Shown: positions 45,008-56,546 of the stretch, one piece after another
Numbering within the stretch: position 1 is the first letter of the stretch
How the letters are laid out: each line of letters starts with the position of its first letter
Origin: Bolinopsis microptera
Taxonomy: Eukaryota > Ctenophora > Tentaculata > Lobata > Bolinopsidae
Assembly: GCF_026151205.1 (NCBI RefSeq)
Contig: NC_087083.1
Coordinates: 7,933,460-7,997,459, forward strand
Direction: 5' to 3'
DNA: 64,000 bases
The notes under the pieces: generated by a model
Databases searched by the model: none
What the model was told of the DNA's origin: nothing
What the model saw: only the letters and a program-made list of their open reading frames with translations
Program-made: the position numbers and the translations under genes

Positions 45008-48000
45008 ATGTCTTTGTACAAATTTTTTAAGGTGAGTCAATAAATTGTTTTTATTTTTGATAGCCGCTTCTTGATAGATTCTAATTCATCCCGTTTAAGA
45101 TAAATACCAAACGCCACTTTTCAATTGTATGCTTTATCAATATCTAAGTGATTTGAATAAATTGAAGCTATAGGAACATCTGACCCACGATTGAAAATTG
45201 TCAATTCATCGCTCTTTAACAAATAGTCGGAAAACTTCTAAACTTTTACCCTGATTTTTGGTTTTTAGTTTCTTGGTCGCAAATTAGATATTTTTAGAAG
45301 AAAGAAGATGTGTCAACAGTTCTTGGACAAGAAGAGGATAACTCCGACTCAGAAAATCCTATAAACCCAAATTCGAGGTGATTAATCTGATGCAGCTTTT
45401 TGACGCGTTTGTTTCCCTTTGGGATCTATTGCTTGTATCTAAGTCTAACTCTAATAGTGACCTATCACCTTTAATTTTTTTCTCACGGCTCCTATTTCTT
45501 AACAGTGCTGATGTGGACGTAGTGGATGAGTCAAGTTTAGACCTTGGACAAGTAGAAAAAGTAACAAATGTACATGAAAACACTCCTAAACTCAACGTTT
45601 TGCATTCATCTAGAGAGTTAAGGTACACAATCGTTATTTTATTTTTTTGGGAAATTCTATTGATGTAGTTGAGACTTAACTTTTTACGTTGTCATGTAGT
45701 GTGTTTTTGACAAATTGTTGTTGAACTTGTTCGATAGTAAACTATACCTAAACTGAAACATGCTTAATTTGCTCAGCGTATTAGACCGAAACGTGACTAT
45801 AGAAGACGACAACGAGCAGCCTTCATGTAGCTCTACATCGTCAATGTGCACAACTGATCCCGTAATTGATGTTCCCGAAGATCAACAACCAACTTTGAGG
45901 ACGGAGTTGGCAGTGTCTACGATTAAACAACATACCCCAAAAGACTCGTTTATTTTCCCCAAATCGACTTCTAACAGCGGTAATCGGTCGTGCCAGCATC
46001 AGTACTTTAAAGAATTCCCCTGGCTTCATTATGATGTGAAGACTGATAGCGTTTTCTGCACTATCTGTGCAAATGCTAAGAGAACTGGATGTTTGTCTGT
46101 AAACTGGGGAAAGGTGGAGGAGGCATACACATCCCGTGGATTTCGAAACTGGAAGAAGGCACCCAAGTGCTTTCGTGATCATCAAAATTCGGTTACCCAC
46201 AGGTTTGTGATATCGCAATCAAAACTCCCTGACGTAGCTGAGCAACTAGTTAAAAGTCTAACGGAGACAAGAAGCATTGAACGACACTACTTGCGGAGGA
46301 TTATTACAACAGTCAGATACCTTGCGAGGCAGGGCATTCCACTATCCGGCAAGAACGGTGAAGATAACTTTAGTCAATTGCTAAAACTCCGAGCTGAAGA
46401 CGACAGCATTTTAAAGGAGAGACTAAACCGAGAAGCGGACGACCGTAAGCAAGGAGGCAATAAAGTGTTCTTTAGCTACCGACACCCTACAATACAGAAC
46501 GAGATTCTCGATATTATGGGGCAAGAAGTTGTCAGAACTTTACTGCGGAGTAAAATTCAAAAGTGTCGCTTCTTTTCCCTTATTTGCGATGAAGGGACAG
46601 ATGTTGCAAATAACACATTTGTGACAATATGCCTGCGTACCATTGATGAGAACCTTAAAGTTTCAGAGGATTTTATGGGTTTCTATCACGTAGCAAATAT
46701 CAAATCGGATTCAATCGTCGCCGTGATCAAAGACGCCTTAAAGAGGTTTGCTCTAAAGCTCAGTGATTGTCGGGGTCAAACCTACGACGGGGCCTCTAAC
46801 ATGCTTGGACCAAAATCTGGAGTGTCAACGAGGATTTTGAAGGAGAATCCCTTAGCTCTTGCTAATCACTGTCTGGGACACGCTTTAAACCTCGAGGTTA
46901 AAGCTGTTAATAAGAACTGTAAACCCTTGTCTTTGACAACTGACACGACAGAAGAAATTGTTAAGTTGGTAAGGTACTCTCCTAAGCGTGAAAATATGTT
47001 ATCTGTAATACAAAGTGATATTATTGTGGCAGCAGATGACGAAGAAGATATTCCTGTTCAACAGAAGATCCTCGGTTTGTCATCTACCCGATGGACAGTG
47101 AGATCCCAGTGCTTCCGAAGGATACTAGAAAATTATCCAGCCCTCCAAGAGCTTTGGAAAGCATCCCTCTTTGAAGGTGGTTTAAACAGTGAGGTTAAGG
47201 CTCGGATAATTGGTGTTCAGAGTCAAATGAAGACATTTAGATACTTTTTTGGACTGTTTCTCTGTGAAAGGTTATACCGAATGTCAGACAACGTATCAAA
47301 GTCTCTGCAAGGACGACGGCTTTCAGCACTTGAGGGAAAAGCTCGTGTTGATAACCTTCTAACAACGCTCAAGTCCATAAGGAACGAGACATCGTTTGCT
47401 CCTTTGTGGAACAGTTGCATGACACAAGCAGCGAAGACCCCTTCAGTTGAAGAACCACAGCTCCCTAGAAAAAGGCGACGACCTAACTACAGTACATTGG
47501 TTGTTGTGGATGGTCACACATCACTTTCGAGGGAAGAACATCCGCAGACACCGGAGGAGTTTTACAGGACTGAGCAGTTCTATCCGGCCATCGATTCGAT
47601 GGTTACTGGTCTAGAGGCTAGGTTTCAAGAAAAGGCCTATAAAACATACTCTATCCTTGAAAGTTTTCTCTTGAGCCTAGCCAATGCTCACCCAGGTGTA
47701 TACCCCCCGACCCCACATGAGGCCTTACAATATCCAGAGGTGTCCCTGGAAGTTGCTGAGTATGACGCCTTCCGGACCTCGATGGAAGGGAAGATTTAAG
47801 ATGTCTTAGAGACATTCATGAAGCATGCCAAAAACACTTGGAAGATGCTAGCCTATTCCCTGGAATTTTGACTTTGCTTAAGGTGATGCTTCTACTGCCA
47901 GCTACAAGCGCAGAAGCAGAACGAACCTTTTCCCTCATGAGACGGACGAAAACGTGGTTGAGATCAACGATGAACGATAAAAGGTTTAACAATCTGGCTG

Positions 48001-48164
48001 TGTTGAATTACCACCGTAATATCACGGACTCCCTTGACATAGAGAACATTGGCAACCAGTTTATCGCTTTTACCCCAGCAGAGAATCACACTTTGGAAAG
48101 TTTTGATATCAGAACCGCACGAAGCTCGAGTATTATTCAGATTTCAAGGTCAGTAGTTGTTTGA
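45008..48164 (+). pseudogene. hAT transposase (TTF finger, DUF4371, hAT dimerisation), one frameshift
   Basis: Four exons: 45008-45031 (MSLYKFFK), 45298-45377, 45506-45622 and 45777 onward, all GT-AG with matching phases. Exon 4 encodes a TTF-type zinc finger (FPWLHYDVKTDSVFCTICAN and the later HQNSVTHRF), then the DUF4371/RNase H-like part with the catalytic-type Asp in CDEGTDVANN (about 46588) and a second in TYDGASN (about 46786), and GHALNLEVKA. The frame stops at 47799, but homology continues at once in another frame through LRCLRDIHEACQKHL into the C-terminal dimerisation motif SAEAERTFSLMRRTKTWLRS, ending at 48164. One indel near 47780-47800 explains this. The transposase cuts and pastes the element by acting on its terminal repeats; here it is one lesion away from intact, unless the frameshift is a sequencing error. 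Confidence 0.85.
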
Positions 48165-48370
48165 AGTTTGTCTATATTATCATCATTGTGTGTATGTATA
48201 GTAAAGTGTAGTACTAATGTGTAGTTAAAAGAGATTGTGAAGTATGTACTGTCAAGCTTAAATTCGGAGTACTTACATTAATTTACTTTTTCTTTTAGTT
48301 GCTGCTAACGTAAATTCGTGTCCCTCAAGTACTGGAAAATGCGTCAAAATTGTCTAATTTCCTTAAAAAT

Positions 48371-48600
48371 TTTCCGGGGGGCTTCGCCCCCTATCCCCCC
48401 GACAAGGGGCTCCGCCCCTTGACCCCACTGGGGGCTGCGCCCCCAGACCCCTGCTATTGCGGGGGGCTTCGCCCCCCTACCCCCCCCACAAGGGGCTCCG
48501 CCCCTTGACCCCACTGGGGGCTGCGCCCCCAGACCCCTGCTATTGAAGGGGGGCTTCGCCACCCTACCCCCCCACCGGGGGCTTCGCCCCCTTGCCCCCC
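48371..48600. repeat. GC-rich hairpin array inside the hAT right end
   Basis: Two and a half copies of a roughly 85-100-base unit made of three kinds of perfect hairpin: GGGGGCTTCGCCCCC, AAGGGGCTCCGCCCCTT and TGGGGGCTGCGCCCCCA, linked by GACCCC and GACCCCTGCTATTG. Strongly foldable on either strand. Subterminal hairpins are common in hAT elements and may bind transposase; the function here is inference. Confidence 0.85.
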
Positions 48601-48628
48601 CTGGGTTGAAGACGTGATGTAGCCCCTG

Positions 48629-50570
48629 TTATTTTCAGTATTATGCCATCTTTCTTTTTTGAAATCACTGCCAAATAACTGTAAATACCGGTACCAAGTT
48701 GACCTATTTTGCTGCACAAACTTGGAGTGATGAGGAGTGCTAACCTAAAGAGCGAAGAGCGCGGCGCTAACGAACTTGCCAGTAATCGTATTACAGCACT
48801 GTTTCTGGAAGCAACGCTCTCCAGTCACTGTAATATATAGTTTATGGGATTAGGGTAAATTGAGGTTGGGAGAATTGAGGGAGGATGATGAGATTACCAT
48901 TCGTCTGCATTTTATATTTTATATTATATTCGATCGTACTTTTATCAGAGATTAAGCTTAGTCCAGGTGTGAACATAGAGCTGATTATATAAATATGATT
49001 TATTATAGTTTGCTTTGCTATTGTAGAATGAGATTATGGCAATCATATATTCTGTCCTAATAATATTGGTATACGAGAACGGGAAAATACTGGGGAAGCT
49101 AGTTTTCGTAAACGGGGAGAATAAATTATAATGTTGTTTGTAACGTCAGGAGATTGTCTGTAATTCTAAGCATGATTTCATGAGCTGGTTCACAATATGG
49201 ATTTAAATAATTTACCCGATTAAATCAATTTTACATCCTTTATCTGCCTATAAACAAACATATTAAGTAAAAATAAATAAAAATCTTTACAAACATCACC
49301 CACATTTACGCACTAACATAACTTTCCATTAACTCCGCCCACTGACACTGAACCATGTCAACCCGGTAACCAGCCCGGTAACCATGTCAACCCGGTAACC
49401 AGCCCGGTAACCATGTCAACCCGGTAACCAGCCCGGTAACCATGTCAACCCGGTAACCAGCCCGGTAACCATGTCAACCCACTCTCACCTACAGCTAATA
49501 TACTTGATGATAGCTTGGTAATACACTGCCACAGTGTGTCTGGGCACGTCTCCTTGACCAGACTCATAATGCCCTTATAAGGACATAGCACGACCCTTAT
49601 AAAGACACGTCTCTCCTGACCAGACTAAGTTCTCCCATGGTATTACATATAATATAGGGGAACTTTACATGTAATATAGCTGTAAACAAGGCAAGTTTTA
49701 TCCGCATTAGCTAACACTTGCTGAAAGCTGCAATGTCAGGTACCAATGTGGTCCGTGTTTAACTTCAGACTGTACAACTTTTAAAATTGACATTTTGCGG
49801 GAAGCAGCTTTGAAATTCTTAAATGATTTTAAAAGAATTATGACTTATGAACTTGTTCAATAAGATACTTGCCTCGTGAAGTATTCACTTTTCAATACTT
49901 AGATTATTACTTCAATCTTACTATATATAAAGCGAGACGATATATATATAGGTATATCCGTACCATTTTACTGACACCACTGCATCAACTTTAACAAGAC
50001 GATCCGAAAAAACCATAATGATAAAAGATAAAACTGCATTTTATAAAAAACAGAATTTTTTTCAGGGATTTAAAAAAATTATCATTCAGCAGCACGATGG
50101 TTGAAACTAATGGTTGAAACTAATTAACTTTATAATTTCTAATTAACAAATTGATTGATGAAACTAATTAACGTTGCATATTAAGCTCCCGAATAACGCT
50201 AGTGCTTATCTAATTCGTTGGTTCAAGTCCCTTAGCTAATTAGCTATTTTGATATCACTACGTTACAATCAAAACTGAAGACGATGATAACTTAGTTGAT
50301 CAATTTATATTTAAACAAAAAGAATTGTTCGATCAAATAATTCATTAGACATAAGAGTTAAAACAAAGGTTACCTAACGAAAATATTGGTAATTTATCGA
50401 AATAAAAACAAACGTTATAACAGTAATCACAACTAAAAGTAATGAAAATAGTATAAGTAAGCTTGTACTGTATTGGTCTGTTTTAAAATACGCAAAAAAT
50501 AACAAAAAATATCACGAGTAACTTTACGTTAGAATCAAAACAATGGGGTAATGAAATAAGAAACTAAACT
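48629..50570. other. non-coding region right of the hAT element
   Basis: 48690-48790 is a copy of the dispersed repeat seen left of the transposon (CCGGTACCAAGTT, GCTGCACAAACTTGGAG, GCGCTAACGAACTTGCCAG). 49351-49480 is a minisatellite. At 50220-50230 GGTTCAAGTCC matches a tRNA B-box word but lacks a convincing A-box. No coding region seen. Confidence 0.6.
49351..49480. repeat. 29-bp minisatellite, about 4.5 units
   Basis: Unit AACCATGTCAACCCGGTAAC plus CAGCCCGGT, nearly perfect. GGTAACC words recall the (GGTTACCT)n array at 63222 on the other strand. Confidence 0.95.
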
Positions 50571-50869
50571 ACCAGTACCAGTACCAGTACCAGTACCAGT
50601 ACCAGTACCAGTACCAGTACCAGTACCAGTACCAGTACCAGTACCAGTACCAGTACCAGTACCAGTACCAGTACCAGTACCAGTACCAGTACCAGTACCA
50701 GTACCAGTACCAGTACCAGTACCAGTACCAGTACCAGTACCAGTACCAGTACCAGTACCAGTACCAGTACCAGTACCAGTACCAGTACCAGTACCAGTAC
50801 CAGTACCAGTACCAGTACCAGTACCAGTACCAGTACCAGTACCAGTACCAGTACCAGTACCAGTACCAG
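50571..50869. repeat. perfect hexanucleotide array (CAGTAC)n, about 50 units
   Basis: 299 bases with no interruption. All open frames here (Thr-Gly repeats on the minus strand and others) are repeat artefacts. Confidence 0.98.
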
Positions 50870-50935
50870 CCATCAGGCCGTAGGTTGTAAGTTCGAATCC
50901 CACCACGGACTGTTCCGAAAGATAAAGCCGGATAG
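50870..50935 (+). repeat. tRNA-related SINE remnant (B-box)
   Basis: Directly after the hexanucleotide array comes CATCAGGCCGTAGGTTGTAA followed by GTTCGAATCCCACCACGG. GTTCGAATCC is the invariant T-loop/B-box of tRNA genes, but the T stem pairs poorly and the 5' half is replaced by the microsatellite. A tRNA-derived SINE tail is likelier than a working tRNA. Confidence 0.4.
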
Positions 50936-52547
50936 TAAGCCCCGTGATGGGAAGAGTATAGACTATAGGGCTACTTCTGGAGCTCTACGGGAACTATAGC
51001 GGTGACATGTTGGTATAGGTGTGAAGTTATTACAATTACATGTCATAGGGCGATATGTGTGCGGTACTGGTGGAGGCAGTAAAATGCCGGCCAGTAACTC
51101 AACAGGTTATAACTATAAGATAAGAAGGCACGTGATAGCTTAGTAACCTTAGTAAGTCACGTGATAGCTAAGTATAATAGTTTCAGGTTTCAGGTCGGCT
51201 GGACTATGAGCGTGCAGTCTAAGAGTACTATAGATTGTTGATGGGCAAGATTCTTCCACTATAAATGATCTTATCCGACATATACTTTTTTTTTCAAATA
51301 CTGAAATAAAAAGCAAACTTATCACGCAGCAAAGTGAAACAAAATTCTCCGCAATCGATGAAATGTTTGATAAATACCACTTATAACCCGTGATAACTAT
51401 AACAGAAAGGCAGGGATTTCTGGTGACAACGTTATAACGTGCTCACAGTAAATAACGAGTATACTCGACTGTCATTAAAACGTAGCAGTGCATTCAGTAT
51501 ATAACGTTAATAATGATAATTTATCGAAATAAAAGCAATGGTTATGAAAATAATCACAAATAAAAGTAAATCAAACCGTCAAATAGTAAGCTTATACTGT
51601 ATTATAATTCAAAGAATTGTCTGACTACCAAAAAATACTATTAGCTTCCTCCCTGTGACCTTGGGCTTTCTAGTACTGTATAAAATACACAGAAAATAAC
51701 GAATACGCAGAAAATAACGTACTAAATAAAACATAGCGCACTTCTTCGGGAACATGCTCAGTATACAAAACGGGGGAGAACAGATCATTTTAAATTTCAT
51801 TACTAAATTATATTACCGACTCTAACTCAATCGGGGCAGACTAAGGAGCTGGCCTGATCTTTGACGAAAAGAGAAAATAATGTGAGAAAAAGCGGAGAGG
51901 AGAGAACTCTACAAATCTATTACATTTACTGAGAGCATGAATAAGATGTAGTGACATTGAAACGTCAACCAATTTCCTTCACGTAAAATATTATTTTCTC
52001 TGTGTCGCAATACATGCAGAATCAACAGAAATCTGTGACGACGAGAGAAAATAATGTGAGAACACGAGGAGAAGAGAGAGAGAGGAGGCGGGAGCTATGT
52101 TACTCTTTTAACAAGCATAAATAACAATAAATGTGCGTGTTTATGTACAGCGTGTCATGGTTTGCGGAGTAGTATGGTTGCAGTTAAGACGCGTGTTTCT
52201 GATAGGTTTAGAGTTGATCTCATGACAAGCAGGGATTATTCAGGACAATAGCCCTGATCTCAAAACATTGCTGTCACGTGACTAGTTGACACGTGAAGCT
52301 GCTGTGAAGTCTGCACATTCTTCTCTGAGGGAAGAAGAATGTTCTTTTTATTATGAGAGGGGGGCTGTTAGACATTAGTCACTTTTAGAGGACAGCGTGC
52401 ATTGTGAACAGGGGAATAGATCTTTCGTTCTGATGGTTTAATCACATCAACAAACTGTGGTTTTCATAAAGTTAAATGTGTAATAAATTAAAGCAAGGAG
52501 TGATCGATGATACAAATAAAACGGACGAAGCTTGCCACACAATTAAA
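50936..52547. other. non-coding region
   Basis: AT-rich. CACGTGATAGCTTAGTA and CACGTGATAGCTAAGTA form a close pair (51129, 51157). GACGAGAGAAAATAATGTGAGAA at about 52037 resembles 51864-51890. No gene recognised. Confidence 0.6.
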
Positions 52548-52858
<311 letters not shown>

Positions 52859-52950
52859 TTCACAAAAACACGTAAGATTCTAGAATAAATTAAGAGTGCG
52901 GAGAGAAAAACACGAACACCAAAAAAACTACGGAGAGTCTAAGAACTTAA

Positions 52951-53535
52951 GAACTAATCACTGCTGACGTTATGTTTCAACACGGGCATGTCAACATTAT
53001 AACTTTCTCCGGGTAGTACGATAAGTATGAACGACTAATGTTACTACCCTAAATCGCAATTAAAAGTAAATTTCTCCTAAAATGTTTCCTTGTGTTTGAA
53101 TAATTATTAAGAATTTAAAACTAAGGTGCAGGTTTCACTAACTAATCACTGATGACGTTAAGTTTCAACACAGTCAACATTAAAACTTTATACGTGTAGT
53201 ACGCTAAGTATGACGTTTACAAGTTTTAGTCGTTCACGTTTTACAAAAACAGATCTATATTACAATCAGGCACGTAGCCAGGATTAAAATGTAGGTGATG
53301 TCAGATCAGCAGTGCTAAAATTAAATCAGACATCCAAATAAGCAAAGAGACATTTGTTACCAGTGAATGTGTTCAAACCAAAAAGGATGACGTTATGAAT
53401 GACTAATACAATTCAACACGACTAGCCTAAAACGCGATTTAAAAAATATCATTTCTTATGAAATGTTTCCTTATGAAATGTTTCCTTGTGTTTAAATAAT
53501 TATAAAGAATTTCAAAACTCAGGTGCAGGTTTCTT
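52951..53535. repeat. diverged direct duplication of about 190 bases with an insertion
   Basis: 52951-53137 (ACTAATCACTGCTGACGTTA ... AAGGTGCAGGTTTC) is repeated at 53139-53535 (ACTAATCACTGATGACGTTA ... CAGGTGCAGGTTTC). The second copy is interrupted at about 53220-53440 by a segment containing CAGGCACGTAGCCAGGATTA (53265), which resembles the end of a hAT-type MITE. The insert's right boundary is unclear. Confidence 0.6.
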
Positions 53536-56339
53536 CGTTTGAATGTATTATTGATTCACTCATAATAAAACGCGGAAATGTCGAACAAAATACAACACGC
53601 CCACTACCCAGCCACACCCCGGCCGGACCTACCAACGTTAATAAACACATGCAATAAATAAAAAACACCTGCAATTGGGGCTAAAAGCAGTACAAACGTT
53701 AAAACAACTATCAAGCTGATCATTTATTGCTAAATACACGTACTTTCCAGGATGTTTGTCTACCAGGACACATTAGATTAAAGATCACGTGACTTATTAG
53801 ATCACGTGACTTAGTGGGCTACTGTTAGTTTACATACATCAGTGCTATTACCACAAGAGTGTTATAAACAGTGTTACGAACATTACTCGAATGTATTTAA
53901 TAGTTTTTGGAACTAATGCTTCCAATGACTCTTATTGCGCCCCCAATACATTTGGTCGACGAGAAAGCTGGCCTTTATCAGTTCGAAAATTATCACCTCA
54001 AATTGACTCTTCGAGAGCCCTAAGAACACGTGTCATGTCCTCATATCTTTACCAAAGCGAGCCTGTGCGAACCCTTGGACGTTCTACCGTGAAGACTTCC
54101 TAATTCCATCCTGCTCTAATTATTTGTGATTTCAAGATAATCTTAAGGCGGAGGTTAGTCTTAGGGTTTAGCTATCGAGAAACTAAAAGAAGAATACAAT
54201 TTTAATCAATTTAGATATTCTAGTAGTCTCTAACCACGAAGATACGTATCTTGATAGTATCACTGATACAAGAACAGAAGAGGAGATATACCACTGTATT
54301 TACGTTGTGTAACACACGTCATTAGATCTTTAAACGATGTGGACAACATGAAACAGACTGATAATTCGCCGGAAAGGGGAAGGGTTAGGGAACCAATTGT
54401 CTTGTAACTCGATGTGGAATTGCACGTGGTATCACTAATTGATAGTTAAGTGGTTTAGGGGGAATGATGAGACATTGTGCTAAGATATCTATTGACTTAA
54501 GGGCTTTATCATAGAGTATTAAGATATTAAATTCGTAACATTCCTTTTAGATGCTTTATGAACACTCTTGCAAGTACAACCCGTATTTTATTCAACCCTT
54601 GAGTTGGATCATTTCCTGATGCGAGAGTGGGGATGGGTATTATAAACAAACAAACAATCAACATTCCTTGCTGTAAAATGTATTATATAACGTTTTCAAA
54701 CCCAGTGTAAACAAGTAAAGAAGAAGATTCAGGCATGTCACGTGACATTACAGTTACTAACTACCTTATCCATGACCAAATCACGGGAAACAAGAAACAC
54801 GATTCTTATTCAGAAATACACTATATATTTAGTGGGAAAGTGGGAGTAACGACGATGTGGTCATAGAAACATTCCGTATTTGGGCATCACGGGACATATG
54901 GTCATAGGGGAGTGTTGAAGTTTTGCCTGTGTGCCGTAAATATCTGTCTACGTCGACAAATTGTCTCATTTCCTGACGCTCATATAGTTTTACTTCACGT
55001 TAGAGGTATGAACCATAAACATGATCAATCTGGAAACTGTGACGAGTTCAAGGCACAGTCACAGTCACAGTAACTGTCACTGTCACATGAAGACACCAAA
55101 CATTGTATAAAAGAAAGTGTATTGCTGTTCAACATGTGACATTACTAATAATTTAGCTGTCTGTAACTGGTTGATATGCTGACTACTCCTATAATGTGTG
55201 ATTGAAGCTGCGTGACTATTACTAATGAGTAATGTATACATTATCAGTCGCATGTACTTGCATATTGAAAGCTTAGGATTCTTATAAATATTATAAATAA
55301 AAAAATGTCATAAGCATGATGAAACGAAAATCAAATCCAGAAACTGAGATTAGGACAGAACGTGGAGTAATGTGACTCAACTATCGGACACTATTAGGCT
55401 ACATTATATATATATTACAAATTAAGGGGCTTTTATAAATTCAACCCTGATTTTAAAATTTTGGTTACTGTTTTATTAAATTTATTGTATTGGTTTACAT
55501 ATTGCTAGATGGGTGTCTACTCTTATAAAATTATAAACTTACAGCTGGACAATGAATTAGAATATTGCTGTGTTATTATTGGACACGTCACATTATAATT
55601 TCTCAGCGGGATAGGTAGTATAGGAACTCAATACATTATAAAAACAGCACTTATTTGAACAATCATTCGTGCACTGTGCAATAGTATAAGAATCCTGGAG
55701 GGAAAGCGAAATGTAACTGTGATCGGACTTATTTCTTAATCACATACAGGTAAGTTTACTAAGTTAACTAAGTTAACCAAGCTATCTTTTACCAAGAAAA
55801 AGAAAATTAAAGTACCGTTAGATAGGTCATTAGATAAATCGAGTTAAATCATATTAAAGAAGGGACATATTATAAAAGCCAGAAATTAGTGCTGTCCCTT
55901 GAAAAGCACGAACTATTTTAATTTCAGTGCGATAATAATCGCGATTACATTCTCATATACACCTCTTTATCACCAAGGAGCTAAGTAAAAAGATAAAGTC
56001 CCTACATACACCGATACAAAAGTTTATATCGGTAACAAATATTTATAAAGATTTGCAAAGGAAAAGAATAAAAGTGAGTGAGCAAGATATACTCATGAAC
56101 CGTAAAGAAGTATCATTAATATACGTGGCAGATACAGTGCAGAGATAGGCCGGAAATGAGGTAAGATAATCACAGTATGCCACGGCGACGAATAGGGAGG
56201 CTGACTGGGATTAAGGAACTGGGAATTGTGTTAAGGTAACGCTAAACCGGTTAACGGGGGAACGTCCTACACAAACAAATATGAACTAAAACCTGCGATC
56301 ATCACGGAAGAGGAATGATAGAATTGCAATTTAGCGCGC
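53536..56339. other. non-coding region
   Basis: AT-rich DNA with scattered CACGTG words (53787, 53805). CACAGTCACAGTCACAGTAA then CTGTCACTGTCAC lies at about 55056-55085. A 70-aa open frame at 53891-54103 has no recognisable features. No gene called. Confidence 0.55.
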
Positions 56340-56546
56340 ATGAGAAAGTACGACGTCCCGAGTGGTCGGCGCGTGTCACGTGACGGACATACAGCGTCCT
56401 GATTGGCTGGTATGTGGGTGCATCACTTGTTTAGCTATCCAGTGGTCCCTCTTTACGGATTGCATCAAGTCAGTCACGTGATGCAGAAGAGAGAAACTGG
56501 TTGGGCTACAGCGAACAAGCAATAAAATTATTCAATTTTATTGTAG
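56340..56546 (+). promoter_or_regulatory. possible promoter and untranslated first exon of the T-box gene
   Basis: A locally GC-richer stretch with two CACGTG sites (56377, 56476) and CTGATTGGCTGG, an inverted CCAAT box of NF-Y type, followed by a strong donor TTGTAG|GTAAGT at 56546/56547. The next clear acceptor on the plus strand before the T-box start is TTTATAAAGCAG ending at 60261, just before its ATG at 60270. Linking the two is inference. Confidence 0.3.

Larger units (their letters stand above)
44412..48628 (+). mobile_element. hAT-family DNA transposon (ZMYM1-like type), about 4.2 kb
   Basis: The ends are imperfect inverted repeats: left CATGGGCTACATCACC, right (complement) CAGGGGCTACATCACG. 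Both sit beside G/C-homopolymer-rich subterminal DNA. The flanking 8 bases (TAATTATT and TTATTTTC) match at 5 of 8, so the target duplication has decayed or the ends are off by a little. The interior carries a transposase gene on the plus strand and a GC hairpin array before the right end. Confidence 0.7.

Noticed and set aside
45841..46218. 125-aa minus-strand frame
   Set aside because: Antisense shadow of the hAT transposase exon 4.
50220..50230. tRNA B-box word GGTTCAAGTCC
   Set aside because: No convincing A-box, acceptor stem or cloverleaf can be drawn around it.
50535..50906. 123-aa Thr-Gly repeat frame on the minus strand
   Set aside because: Product of the CAGTAC array; not a gene similar to period-type TG repeats, as no flanking coding sequence exists.
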